DNA of 64,000 nt from Pseudomonas sp. JUb42 (GCF_024807945.1 NZ_JANUFD010000004.1:124001-188000); one strand, 5' to 3'; numbered from the stretch's first letter, positions 36,069 through 44,775 are shown. A program made the numbers and translations. The notes: generated from the sequence alone by a model not told the origin.

Positions 36069-37198
36069 ATCGCTGGATACTGCTGCTGTGGCTGTTCTGT
36101 TCAGGTCTGCCAGCTGCTGACTATCCCCTGACCGTCACCGACCTGGCCGAGCGCAGCGTCACCCTGATCCATGCGCCGCAGCGCATCGTCCTGCAGGACA
36201 GCAACGACCTGCTGTCCATGGCCCTGTTGGAGCGGGAAAACCCTCTGGCGAACATCGTCGCCTGGGACAATAACCTGGCCAGTTCCGACCCGGCGCTGTG
36301 GAAAGTGGTCGGCCAGCGCTGGCCGCAGGCCTTGCAGGTGCAGGACATCGATTTCCCCCAGAGCGGCCAGCTGGATATCGAAAGCCTGTTGCGCACGCAT
36401 CCCGACCTGATCGTCGCGCGCCTCAGCGCCCGGGCAGCCATCGAGAACACCGTGCTCGACAGTGTGTTGCAGCGCCTCGGTATCCCACTGATCTATGTCG
36501 ACAACGAAATCGACCCGCTGGCCAACGTGCCACGCAGTCTGGAACTGCTCGGTCGCGTTCTGCACCGCGAGGAGCAGGCCACGGCTTATCTGAATGTCTA
36601 TCGCCAACAGCTGAACGAGCTCCGGCAACGCTCGGCAGGGCTGCCCGCGCCAAGGGTATTTGTCGAAGCCCGGGCCGGGCAGGCTGGGGCCGGTGGCTGC
36701 TGCCATACCCAGGGCCATAGCGGCTGGGGCCTGCTCAGTGAACGTCTGGGCGCGATCAATCTGGGTTCTCGCTACCTGCGCAGCGAGGCGGCCGACGTGG
36801 CACTGGAGACCCTCATCCTGAGCAAGCCTGATCTGTATCTGATGACCGGTACCCAGCGCATGCGCAAAGGCGTCGGCGCCATTCCGTTCGGCTACGGCGC
36901 CAATGCGCAGCGGGTACGCAGCGAAATGCAGAGGCTGATGTTACGCCCGGGCTTCAGCGCTATCGCCCCCTCGCCGCAAGCCTGCGTACAAGGGCTGAAT
37001 CATCAGTTCTACAACAGCGTGTTCAATATTGTCGGGGCGCAATGGCTGGCCAAACTGTTCTGGCCTCAAGCATTTATCGACCTCGATCCCGATGCGGAAT
37101 ATCGCCGGTTGATCCGCGAGTTCACCACCCTGCCCGACCTGAAGTTTATTTTTCATGAGCAGGTGTGTTTCAGCACCCTGAGTACAGCCGCCCAATGA
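36065..37198 (+). CDS. Periplasmic iron-complex binding protein with Cys-Cys-His motif
   Basis: This 377-residue protein has a signal peptide (NRWILLLWLFCSGLPAADY) and the two-lobed BtuF/FecB/FhuD fold (ERSVTLIHAPQRIVL, then IYVDNEIDPLANVPRSLELL). Unusually, GGCCHTQGHSGWG at residues 210-222 supplies vicinal Cys212-Cys213 and His214, which could bind metal or form a disulfide. It is about 80 residues longer than typical FhuD. It overlaps the ATPase gene and the following YkvA-like gene by ATGA, so it belongs to the receptor operon. Confidence 0.85.
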   Translation: MNRWILLLWLFCSGLPAADYPLTVTDLAERSVTLIHAPQRIVLQDSNDLLSMALLERENPLANIVAWDNNLASSDPALWKVVGQRWPQALQVQDIDFPQSGQLDIESLLRTHPDLIVARLSARAAIENTVLDSVLQRLGIPLIYVDNEIDPLANVPRSLELLGRVLHREEQATAYLNVYRQQLNELRQRSAGLPAPRVFVEARAGQAGAGGCCHTQGHSGWGLLSERLGAINLGSRYLRSEAADVALETLILSKPDLYLMTGTQRMRKGVGAIPFGYGANAQRVRSEMQRLMLRPGFSAIAPSPQACVQGLNHQFYNSVFNIVGAQWLAKLFWPQAFIDLDPDAEYRRLIREFTTLPDLKFIFHEQVCFSTLSTAAQ

Positions 37199-37593
37199 AC
37201 GCCCCCGCCCTGATGCAACGCCTCGACGCCTGGGCCCGATGCCTCAAGACCCAGTTGATCCTGCTGTGGTTGTGCTATCGCCAAGCGGATATGCCATGGC
37301 AGGCCAAAGTCATTGCGTTGATCACCGTGGCCTATGCCGTCAGCCCGATAGACTTGATTCCCGACTTTATCCCGGTGTTGGGCTATCTGGACGACGCGAT
37401 CCTGCTGCCCCTGGGTATTGCCTTGGCCCTGCGCCTGATTCCAGTAGCCCTGCAGCAACGTTGCCGCCCGCAGGCCGAGGCGATGGCCGGGCAGCGCATC
37501 GTGTTCAAGGGCCGCCTGTGGATGGCAGCCGGGATAGTGATGACCTGGCTGGGACTGGCCTGGGCCGTATGGCGGTGGGCATCGGGAATTTAA
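37195..37593 (+). CDS. YkvA/DUF1232 small membrane protein
   Basis: This 132-residue protein has the DUF1232 core AYAVSPIDLIPDFIPVLGYLDD (about residues 43-64) and two or three membrane helices, with a final Trp-rich helix near the C-terminus. DUF1232 proteins are widespread and of unknown role. Here the ATG overlaps the stop of the binding-protein gene, making it the last gene of the iron-uptake operon, which hints at a role in envelope transport. It ends overlapping the ZIP gene stop on the other strand by 4 bp. Confidence 0.85.
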   Translation: MNAPALMQRLDAWARCLKTQLILLWLCYRQADMPWQAKVIALITVAYAVSPIDLIPDFIPVLGYLDDAILLPLGIALALRLIPVALQQRCRPQAEAMAGQRIVFKGRLWMAAGIVMTWLGLAWAVWRWASGI

Positions 37594-38492
37594 CCCAACG
37601 CCGTATCCAGAAACATCATCACCGCAAACCCCAGCATCAAGCCCAGGGTCGCGGGGGTTTCGTGGCCGTTGCGGTGGGTCTCGGGAATCACTTCGTGGGA
37701 GACCACGAAGATCATCGCCCCGGCCGCCAGGCCCAGAGCGATGGGGTAGCCCAGGGCAAAACTCATGGAAACACCCAGGCCGATCAGTGCGCCCAAGGGT
37801 TCCATCAGGCCCGAGCCGACGGCGATCAGCGCGGCTTTCCAGGCGCTGATGCCGGTTACGCGCAGGGCCAGGGCGACGGCCAGGCCTTCCGGGATGTCCT
37901 GAATGGCGATGGCGGTAGTCAGCGGCAGACCGACTTTCATATCGCCGTCGGCAAAACTGACACCGATAGCCATGCCTTCGGGCAGGTTGTGCAGGGTAAT
38001 CGCCAGGACGAACAACCAGATCCGGTTGATCCGCTGAACTTCCGGGCCTTTGCGGCCAAGGTCCTGATGTTCATGGGGGACGAAGCGGTCCAGGCCGATC
38101 ATCAGCGCCACGCCAAGGCCCAGGCCAATCACCACGATCCCGGCGGCCAGCACCTTGTTGGTGACCAGCGCCTGCGCGGCGTCGATGCCGGGCAGAATCA
38201 GAGAGAAGGAACTGGCGGCCAGCATCATGCCCGCAGCGAAGCCCAGCATGATGTCCTGAGTGCGAGCGGCAATGTTGCGCAGCACCAGTGCAAACACCGC
38301 GCCCAGTGCAGTCGCGGCAAAACCGCCGGTGCCACCGAGCATGGCCAGGCGCAGATGATCACCGCTGGCGCCGGTCAGCGCACTGTAGCCGCTGGCCAGT
38401 AACAGGGCGGCGACTACCGTCAGGGTCAGCCAGAACGATACGCCTGACCAGTAATGCACCGTGCCCCTGTCGGGCGAAACCGATTCTGCCAC
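37590..38492 (-). CDS. ZIP-family divalent metal transporter
   Basis: This 300-residue inner-membrane protein has about eight helices with the paired metal-site motifs HNLPEGMAIGVSFADGD and QDIPEGLAVALALR on adjacent helices, plus SHEVIPETH near the C-terminus. ZIP proteins bring Zn, Fe or other divalent ions into the cytoplasm. The GTG at 38492 follows a strong GGAGGTCAC. It converges with the iron operon, consistent with a metal theme, but its specificity cannot be read. Confidence 0.9.
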   Translation of the reverse strand: MAESVSPDRGTVHYWSGVSFWLTLTVVAALLLASGYSALTGASGDHLRLAMLGGTGGFAATALGAVFALVLRNIAARTQDIMLGFAAGMMLAASSFSLILPGIDAAQALVTNKVLAAGIVVIGLGLGVALMIGLDRFVPHEHQDLGRKGPEVQRINRIWLFVLAITLHNLPEGMAIGVSFADGDMKVGLPLTTAIAIQDIPEGLAVALALRVTGISAWKAALIAVGSGLMEPLGALIGLGVSMSFALGYPIALGLAAGAMIFVVSHEVIPETHRNGHETPATLGLMLGFAVMMFLDTALG

Positions 38493-38683
38493 GTGACCTC
38501 CCTACTGTTGCTGAGCACTCGATGGCGACACGAAGATGACGCCCACCGATATCAGAAACGTTTGACCCCAGTAAAAGTTTAGAAAGAATTGCGAATCGCG
38601 ACGGGCGGTATTTTCTGGAGAAGTCATTACTGGGCTGAAATGGGCTTTGTAGGCGTAAACAGGGATATCAGGCACGCAACTTC

Positions 38684-39241
38684 TCAACCGGAAAAACCGC
38701 CACCCTCGAGAAACGCCAGTTCCTCCTCAGTGCTCACCCGCCCCAAAAGCGCATTGCGATGGGGAAAACGGCCGAAGCGCTGGATGATGGCCGCATGCTC
38801 TTTGGCCCACTTGAAGTCCTTGGGATCCAGGGCCTGATTCAGTTGCACGGCCAGACGCTGATCGTCGTTGTTTTCCGCGTGCTCGAAAGGCAGATAGCAG
38901 AATGCCCGCAATGGCGCTTCGATCAATTTATCCAGCCCCGCCTCGACCATGCGCCGGGCGTAGTGACAGGCCAGTGAATCCGTGGCGAACATATGCGCCG
39001 TGCCACGAAAGGCATTGCGCGGGTATTGATCGAGCAATAGCAGCAATGCCAGAGCACCTTCGGTGTCGCTCAGCCAGTGTTCCAGCTCACGGCGGGCGGC
39101 CTGGAAGTGGGCGCTGTAAAAGGCCTCGCGAAACAGCTGATCAAAGTCATCGTCTTTGCGGAACCAGCGCTTGGGGCCGGCCCTTTTCCAGAACTCGATG
39201 ATGTCCTGGGGCGTCGCGCAATTATTTGCTGTGTGGGTCAA
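38684..39241 (-). CDS. DUF924-family protein
   Basis: This 185-residue helical protein has the DUF924 pattern: IIEFWKRAGPKRWFRKDDDFD at the start, LALLLLLDQYPRNAFRGTAHMFATD in the middle and FCYLPFEHAENNDDQ. The fold is tetratricopeptide-like and its function is unknown. The likely start is a TTG at 39241 preceded by GAGG, because no ATG gives the standard N-terminus. A phosphodiesterase gene lies 21 bp upstream on the same strand. Confidence 0.88.
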   Translation of the reverse strand: MTHTANNCATPQDIIEFWKRAGPKRWFRKDDDFDQLFREAFYSAHFQAARRELEHWLSDTEGALALLLLLDQYPRNAFRGTAHMFATDSLACHYARRMVEAGLDKLIEAPLRAFCYLPFEHAENNDDQRLAVQLNQALDPKDFKWAKEHAAIIQRFGRFPHRNALLGRVSTEEELAFLEGGGFSG

Positions 39242-39262
39242 ATCGGCGCCTCGGATGGTTTT

Positions 39263-39721
39263 TTATTCGAGCAGGGAAATCAATTGAGATTCGATTGACC
39301 CGGCCTGCACGTCAAGCACGGCCAGCGTCACCGGCAACTTGAAGCGTCGCGGCCCGGCGCTGCCCGGATTGAGCCACAAACGCTCGCCGCGCCAGTCAAT
39401 GCGCGGCTTGTGGGAGTGGCCGGTGATGACCAGCCTGATATCCGTATCCAGTTGGGCGGGGACATCGGCGATGTCATGCACTAACAAGGCCTGCCAACCA
39501 TTGAAATCCAGGCGCAGCGAGTCCGCAATGCGCTCGGCCCAGGGCAGATTCAGGTCGTTATTGCCACGCACCACCTGCAACGGCGCGATGGCCGCCAGTT
39601 GCTCAAGAATCTCGGGCTTGCCGATATCGCCCGCATGGATGATCTGTTCGCAGCCCTGCAATGCCGCCAGCGCCTCGGGGCGCAGCAGGCCGTGGGTATC
39701 GGAAATTACGCCGATTTTCAT
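39263..39721 (-). CDS. YfcE/MJ0936-type metallophosphoesterase
   Basis: This 152-residue enzyme has the compact calcineurin-like set: GVISDTHG (residues 3-10), HAGDIG, RGNNDLN and TGHSHKPR, which bind two Mn or similar ions. Family members hydrolyse phosphodiesters of unknown physiological identity. It appears to be the first gene of a pair with the DUF924 gene downstream. Confidence 0.9.
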   Translation of the reverse strand: MKIGVISDTHGLLRPEALAALQGCEQIIHAGDIGKPEILEQLAAIAPLQVVRGNNDLNLPWAERIADSLRLDFNGWQALLVHDIADVPAQLDTDIRLVITGHSHKPRIDWRGERLWLNPGSAGPRRFKLPVTLAVLDVQAGSIESQLISLLE

Positions 39722-39739
39722 AAATGATGATGTTTCCCT

Positions 39740-39829
39740 GTGGGACCGGCTTTAGCCAGGAAGATATTATGCCGGACGATAGAAATGTATCGCCCTTGCC
39801 TGAGCCTTCCCGGCTAAAGCCCGTCCCAC
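39740..39829. repeat. REP pair, CCGGCTTTAGCC type
   Basis: Second copy of the type at 5622-5711; arms start GTGGGACCGGCTTTAGCCAG and end CGGCTAAAGCCCGTCCCAC. Confidence 0.87.
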
Positions 39830-39841
39830 ATCAATTCTCTA

Positions 39842-40120
39842 TCAACCAATCAAGACGAAGCGGCTGTCAAACGCAGTGTTGCGGGTTTCGAGAATGGCCT
39901 GGTATGCCGGGCTGTTGTACCAGTCAATGGCGGTCTGGCGATCCGGAAACTCAACGATCAATCCACGCTCGAAGGGGCTTTCGCCATGTAGGGCGGTCAA
40001 CGGGCCGCGGGTCAGGAAGCGGCCGCCGACGCTTTCAATGGTCGCGCCAGCGACCTCGGCATAGCGGGCTTTGGCGGCTTCGTCTTTATCGGTGATTTCA
40101 ACGTACAGGTAGACGCTCAT
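39842..40120 (-). CDS. DUF1330-family protein
   Basis: This 92-residue protein has the DUF1330 dimeric alpha/beta-barrel pattern: YVEITDKDEAAKARYAEVAGAT near the start, GLIVEFPDRQTAIDWYNSPAYQ in the second half, and a family-typical ending. AGGAG precedes the ATG. These small proteins are of unknown function, though the fold is shared with monooxygenase-like and EthD proteins. It is divergent from fetA. Confidence 0.87.
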   Translation of the reverse strand: MSVYLYVEITDKDEAAKARYAEVAGATIESVGGRFLTRGPLTALHGESPFERGLIVEFPDRQTAIDWYNSPAYQAILETRNTAFDSRFVLIG

Positions 40121-40219
40121 GGTGACTCCTCGCTAGATGAAAGGCGCTAATGGATTTAACGAAGCTATCACGTCCCGGATGTTAATTTCTGCCCACGTAA
40201 AAATGGCGGAATATTCACT

Positions 40220-40909
40220 ATGAGCAGTGAAATACTGGTCGAGGCCAGGGCACTGACGCGAGTCGCCGACGGCAGTGCGCAGGTGCTTTTGCAACCTACC
40301 CACTTCGCCCTGCGCAAGGGCGATCACGTTGCGATCACCGGCTCATCAGGCTCCGGGAAAAGCGTTTTTCTGCGCACTCTGGCGCTGCTGGATGGGGCAA
40401 CTTCCGGCGAAATCCTCTGGCGCGGCCAACCTGTCGCAGATGCACAGGTGCCGCACTATCGCAGTCGCGTCTGTTACCTGTCGCAACGGCCAGTGCTCCT
40501 TGAAGGCACCGTGGAAGATAACCTGCGTTTCCCCTACAGCCTCAAGGCCTCACGACATTTGTTGTTCTCCCTCGACAAGGTTCGGGCGCTGCTGGATCGC
40601 GCAGGCAAAGGCACGGGCTTTCTGGCCAAGACCGCAGGCGATCTGTCAGGCGGTGAAGCACAGGTGGTGTCCTTGATCAGAACCCTGCAACTGGACCCGG
40701 ACGTGCTGTTGCTGGATGAACCTACGGCGGCGCTGGACCCGGTATCAGCCAGGGAAATCGAAGCGCTGATACAGGCCTGGTTCAATACTGATGCCGCGCA
40801 GGAACGAGCCTTTATCTGGGTCTCCCATGACCTGGACCAGGCTCGACGCATGGGCGGCAGCCACTGGACCATGGACGCTGGCGTAATGACAGGGCCCCAA
40901 GCGCAATGA
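40220..40909 (+). CDS. fetA: FetA-type iron-export ABC ATPase
   Basis: This 229-residue ATPase has Walker A TGSSGSGKS (about residues 40-48), the signature LSGGEAQ, Walker B VLLLDEPTAALDP and switch His in VSHDLDQ. With FetB it forms the iron exporter that protects enteric bacteria from oxidative stress. The pairing and order match fetAB exactly, and the permease gene overlaps by ATGA. Its place among iron-uptake and katG genes fits the role. Confidence 0.88.
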   Translation: MSSEILVEARALTRVADGSAQVLLQPTHFALRKGDHVAITGSSGSGKSVFLRTLALLDGATSGEILWRGQPVADAQVPHYRSRVCYLSQRPVLLEGTVEDNLRFPYSLKASRHLLFSLDKVRALLDRAGKGTGFLAKTAGDLSGGEAQVVSLIRTLQLDPDVLLLDEPTAALDPVSAREIEALIQAWFNTDAAQERAFIWVSHDLDQARRMGGSHWTMDAGVMTGPQAQ

Positions 40910-41700
40910 ACTATCAGAATCTTTCCGTCACCGACCTGGCCATCGCCGCCGCGCTGATCCTGATCAATGGCCTGTTGTCCGTGGTCCTGAAACTGGGCCT
41001 GGGCCGACAGCTACTGGTGGCTGCGGTGCGGACCGTGGTGCAGTTGCTCGCCATCGGCTATTTGCTGGGCTGGGTTTTCCAGTTCGCCTATTGGTATGTG
41101 GTACTGCCACTGATGTGCCTGATGACCCTGATTGCCGGTATTTCTGCCGCCGGACGCGGCAAGCGTGGCTACAAGGGGCAGTACGTCGACAGCATCGTGT
41201 CGGTATGGGTCAGTTCATGGCTGATCGCGGCTATCGGGCTGTTTGTGGTCATTCGCATTCGCCCCTGGTATGAGCCGCAGTATGCGATCCCGATCCTGGG
41301 CATGATTCTGGGCAATACCCTGACCGGCGTGTCCCTGGGCATCGAGCGCATGACTCAGGAGCTCACCTCCGGACGCGGCACGGTGGAGATGATCCTGGCT
41401 TTGGGCGGATCGCGATGGGAAGCGGCGCAGGTGGCCGTGCGCCAGGCAGTACGGGCGGGGATGATCCCGACCCTCAACCAGATGAGCGTGGTGGGCATCG
41501 TCAGCCTGCCGGGCATGATGACCGGCCAGGTATTGGCCGGGGAGAGCCCGGTGGATGCGGTGCGCTATCAGATCGTGATCATGTTCCTGATTGCCGCCTC
41601 GGCAGCGCTGGGTACGGTGGGTGCGGTGCTGATGACCTACCGCCGGCTGTTTTCGACGGACCATCGATTTATGCTGCATAAGCTCAAGGCGCGGGCCTGA
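40906..41700 (+). CDS. fetB: FetB-type iron-export ABC permease
   Basis: This 264-residue inner-membrane permease (UPF0014 family) has about seven helices and conserved segments GNTLTGVSLGIERM and GMIPTLNQMSVVGIVSLPGMMTG. The starting ATG overlaps the fetA stop. It forms the membrane channel of the FetAB exporter. A REP element lies 14 bp after its stop, before a convergent PAP2 gene. Confidence 0.88.
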   Translation: MNYQNLSVTDLAIAAALILINGLLSVVLKLGLGRQLLVAAVRTVVQLLAIGYLLGWVFQFAYWYVVLPLMCLMTLIAGISAAGRGKRGYKGQYVDSIVSVWVSSWLIAAIGLFVVIRIRPWYEPQYAIPILGMILGNTLTGVSLGIERMTQELTSGRGTVEMILALGGSRWEAAQVAVRQAVRAGMIPTLNQMSVVGIVSLPGMMTGQVLAGESPVDAVRYQIVIMFLIAASAALGTVGAVLMTYRRLFSTDHRFMLHKLKARA

Positions 41701-41713
41701 AAACGATATCTCC

Positions 41714-41804
41714 GTGGGAACTGGCCTGCTGGCGACGGCGCCCGATCAGTCACCGCGGCTCTTGCGAGCGCTTCGCACTCGATGGCCAGCGAGCCGGCTC
41801 CCAC
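41714..41804. repeat. REP pair, GGCGATCGAGTGCGAAGC type (inverted orientation)
   Basis: It has the same conserved block as 15640-15729, read on the other strand. Its right half lies inside the 3' end of the PAP2 gene at 41750-42568. Confidence 0.85.
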
Positions 41805-42568
41805 GAAAGCGTCTTTTGCCACTCGGCAATGGCAATGCCGATCAACAGCCACATGCCACCAATCGACAGCCCGGCCAGCACATCGCTGAGGTAATGCAGG
41901 CTGAGGAACAGGCGGCTCAAGCACACCGAAGCCACCACCGCCGCAAACCAGAAACTCACTTCGACCCGCTGCTGGCGGCGCGTGAGCGTGCTCGCCAGCA
42001 TGTAACCGATAAAACCCAGAACCACCGTAGAAGCCGTGGCGTGCCCGCTGGGGAAAGAAGGGTTGAGTTCGACGATGCCATCGAGAAACGGTGGCCGGGT
42101 ACGGTTGACGATGTATTTGAAGACCCAGGTAGTGAATTCGGCGCCGACGAATGCCACCCACAGGGGGATGACGCGCTTGTACCGATCGGCCCAGAACAGC
42201 AGCGCCGAAACCGTGGCCACGGCCAGGGTCGCGAAGATAACCGTGCCGGGGATCGTCAATAGCAAAAACAGATGCAGCAGCCAGGGCGCACGAAACGCCG
42301 TAAGCGAGTTATTGACGGCCGTGTCCAGTACCAGTTGACCGGGCCACTTCATCACCAGGGTCGCCAGCACCACCAGCCACACGGCCATTGCACCGGCCAC
42401 CTGCAACAGGCGACGAATCAGCCCGACCGGCTCGGTCATGGAGCGTTGCACGTCGTTGCCAAGTCGTTCTTCGGGGGTCAGGAAGAAATAACGGACAGCC
42501 ATGCGCAGGCCCAGGATCACCAAGACAAACGCCACCAGAAACAGCACGGAATCAAGAAAGATATTCAC
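41750..42568 (-). CDS. PAP2-family membrane phosphatase with repeat-derived C-terminus
   Basis: This 272-residue inner-membrane protein has about seven helices and all three canonical PAP2 motifs: KYIVNRTRP, PSFPSGHATAS and SRLFLSLHYLSD. These suit undecaprenyl-diphosphate or other lipid phosphates. The GTG at 42568 with AAGGG upstream is the likely start. The last 20 or so codons (WEPARWPSSAKRSQEPR) are translated from a REP element, so the ancestral stop was probably lost when the repeat inserted. The catalytic part is intact. Confidence 0.87.
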   Translation of the reverse strand: MNIFLDSVLFLVAFVLVILGLRMAVRYFFLTPEERLGNDVQRSMTEPVGLIRRLLQVAGAMAVWLVVLATLVMKWPGQLVLDTAVNNSLTAFRAPWLLHLFLLLTIPGTVIFATLAVATVSALLFWADRYKRVIPLWVAFVGAEFTTWVFKYIVNRTRPPFLDGIVELNPSFPSGHATASTVVLGFIGYMLASTLTRRQQRVEVSFWFAAVVASVCLSRLFLSLHYLSDVLAGLSIGGMWLLIGIAIAEWQKTLSWEPARWPSSAKRSQEPR

Positions 42569-42732
42569 TGCAAACCCTTGGAACACAAACCCTGCGAAGG
42601 TTTCACAGGCCCGGCGCCAACTATGCCGTGGAAAAAGTAAAGGCGGCGTGAAAAATCGGTAGGGGATTGGTACCCGCAAGCAAGTTTCATGTTGCGGACG
42701 CAGTTTCTGTGTGTGTGTGCGTACGTAATTCT

Positions 42733-42822
42733 GTGGGAGCGAATTCATTCGCGAAAGCGGTGTTCCAAGCGATGAAGATGCATCGAATCTACCGGCCCCT
42801 TCGCGAATGAATTCGCTCCCAC
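42733..42822. repeat. REP pair, GCGAATTCATTCGCGAAAGC type
   Basis: Arms start GTGGGAGCGAATTCATTCGC and end GCGAATGAATTCGCTCCCAC. The remainder of the 42569-43078 gap shows only the Fur box. Confidence 0.88.
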
Positions 42823-43030
42823 AAGATTTGCCCCTTCCCCCGGTTAATACGTCGTAGATGGGGCGGGCGCTCCCACAGAACTGACTCCGAGCCCTTACTC
42901 GCCCACCTTTGTCAGCGGGTCTAGAGGCGCACCAGATAGGGAGAGAAGCAGCCTGCATAAACGCCGACGTCATGAGCAGAAGTTACGCCGTTTCACATCA
43001 CCCATTGCTCTCACCCGATCACGACCCTAC

Positions 43031-43049
43031 AATGCGAATCATTCTTAAA
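43031..43049. promoter_or_regulatory. Fur box upstream of the second FecI-type gene
   Basis: AATGCGAATCATTCTTAAA matches the Pseudomonas Fur operator (AATGAGAATCATTCTCA-like) in most positions. It lies 33 bp before the start codon, where Fe-Fur would block expression in iron-rich cells. Confidence 0.65.
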
Positions 43050-43081
43050 TGCATGCGCAATAGCTGCGCCGGAGTCATGTG

Positions 43082-43585
43082 GTGTCGCATCCCCCTCCCC
43101 CAGCCTCGTCGAGTGTCGAAGGCCTGTATCTCGACCATCGCAACTGGCTGACCGGTTGGTTGCAACGGCGCCTGGGCTGCCCTCATAGCGCCGCCGATCT
43201 GGCCCAGGACACCTTCGTACGCCTGCTGAGCAATCGGCAGGAACACGCCATCAATGAACCCCGCGCCTTTCTCACCACCGTCGCCAAGCGCGTACTGTTC
43301 AACCACTACCGCCGCCAGGACCTCGAGCGCGCCTATTACCAGGCCTTGCAGCAGTTGCCTGAGCAGGAAGTGCCGTCGGAAGAACACCGCGCCATTATTC
43401 TCGAAACTCTCATGGAGCTGGACCGCCTGCTCGACGGCCTGCCCGGTCAGGTCAAGCGTGCCTTCCTGCTGGCCCAGGTCGATGGCCTGAGCTACGGCGA
43501 AATCGCCGCGCAACTGGGGATCTCCCTGGCAACGGTCAAACGCCATTTACACAAGGCAGCCATGCGCTGCTATTTCGCCCTGTGA
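43082..43585 (+). CDS. FecI-type ECF sigma factor (second system)
   Basis: This 167-residue iron-starvation sigma factor has region 2 (CPHSAADLAQDTFVRLLSN) and region 4 (LSYGEIAAQLGISLATVKRHLHKA). The GTG at 43082 has GGAG seven bases upstream; a GTG one codon earlier is the alternative. A Fur box upstream makes it iron-repressed. The order sigma, FecR, FecA-like receptor is the classic ferric-citrate signalling set. It should drive the receptor gene at 44776. Confidence 0.9.
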   Translation: MSHPPPPASSSVEGLYLDHRNWLTGWLQRRLGCPHSAADLAQDTFVRLLSNRQEHAINEPRAFLTTVAKRVLFNHYRRQDLERAYYQALQQLPEQEVPSEEHRAIILETLMELDRLLDGLPGQVKRAFLLAQVDGLSYGEIAAQLGISLATVKRHLHKAAMRCYFAL

Positions 43586-43593
43586 GTGCGGCC

Positions 43594-44535
43594 ATGAATA
43601 TCCCCGAGCAGGTCGCCGAACAGGCCGTGCACTGGCTACTGGAGCGTCAGGAAGGCCCACCCTGCGCCGCCCGGGAACAGGCCTGGCGCCAGTGGCTGAG
43701 CGCGCAACCGGACCATCAACGGGCGTGGGAGCATATCCAGGCGGTCAACCAGCGGCTGCGTGGCGTCAATCCGTCTCTGGCCCACGCGGCGCTGAATGCC
43801 CCGGCCCAGGCCAGTCGCCGTCGCGCCCTGAAACTGGCCCTTCTGTTGGGCGTAGGCTCGGCTGCGGGCCTGAGCTTGCAGCAGCGCGAATGGCTGCCGC
43901 CGCTGTTGGCCGATTACCGCAGCCCGTTGGGTCAGCGCCGTACCCGGCAGTTGAGCGATGGCACGCAATTGCAGCTCAATACTGCGAGTGCCGTGGACGT
44001 GCGCATCGACTCTCGTCAGCGTCTGGTGCGTCTGCTGGAAGGGGAAATCATGCTGACCAGCAGCGCGGCGTCCATGCCTCTGTTGGTCGCTACTGCCGAA
44101 GGCACGGTCAGCGCCCAGGCGGCGCGCTTCGATGTCCGGCAACTGGCCGGGGTAACGCGGCTGTCGGTATTCAGTGGGCGCATCGAACTCAGTCCCAATC
44201 AGCTACGCGGCTACCCGCTGACCGTGGAGAGCGGCCAGCAAGTCGAATTCAGTCCACTGACCTGGCAACCCGCCCGCCCCCTGGATGCCAATAGCGGCGC
44301 CTGGATCGACGGCATGCTCGTCGCCGCGCATATGCGCCTTGAGGACTTCCTCGGCGAACTGGGCCGCTACCGTCGTGGGCAACTCAACTGTGCGGCGAGC
44401 GTGGCCAACCTGCAGATTTCCGGCAGTTATCCACTGGGCGATACCGAGCGCATTCTCGACCTGCTGGAAACCAGCCTGCCGGTGCGGGTAAGGCGTTTTA
44501 CCCGTTACTGGGTGAATGTCGAAGCCCGAGCCTGA
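43594..44535 (+). CDS. FecR-type anti-sigma/signal transducer (second system)
   Basis: This 313-residue protein has an N-terminal DUF4880 region (AVHWLLERQEGPPCAAREQAWRQW), one membrane helix (about residues 77-94, LKLALLLGVGSAAGLSL) and a periplasmic FecR domain (TRQLSDGTQLQLNTASAVDV). The last residues form the short secretin-like part that meets the receptor. The ATG at 43594 is chosen; a GTG at 43582 overlapping the sigma stop is possible and would add four residues. Confidence 0.88.
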   Translation: MNIPEQVAEQAVHWLLERQEGPPCAAREQAWRQWLSAQPDHQRAWEHIQAVNQRLRGVNPSLAHAALNAPAQASRRRALKLALLLGVGSAAGLSLQQREWLPPLLADYRSPLGQRRTRQLSDGTQLQLNTASAVDVRIDSRQRLVRLLEGEIMLTSSAASMPLLVATAEGTVSAQAARFDVRQLAGVTRLSVFSGRIELSPNQLRGYPLTVESGQQVEFSPLTWQPARPLDANSGAWIDGMLVAAHMRLEDFLGELGRYRRGQLNCAASVANLQISGSYPLGDTERILDLLETSLPVRVRRFTRYWVNVEARA

Positions 44536-44550
44536 ATTGGAATGATCAGT

Positions 44551-44642
44551 GTGAGAGCGAGGCTTGCCCGCGAATACGGTGGTTCCGGCCTGGAAGATGT
44601 AGCGGATGTACCGGCCCCTTCGCGGGCAAGCCACGCTCCCAC
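44551..44642. repeat. REP pair, GGCTTGCCCGCGAA type
   Basis: Arms start GTGAGAGCGAGGCTTGCCCG and end CGGGCAAGCCACGCTCCCAC. It lies between fecR and the receptor gene, so the receptor probably uses its own promoter. An AT-rich Fur-like GAATCATTTTCAGCATTATT follows at 44671. Confidence 0.85.
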
Positions 44643-44775
44643 GAGATTTGTGTTTGGGCTGCCCGGGCCTGAATCATTTTCAGCATTATTTTTATTTAGA
44701 GTGAGCCGTTTTCTGCGTCTCGCGTGACAAGAGGGTAATGCCCACTTGAACGCATCTCTGAAGGACGCTGTTTTA

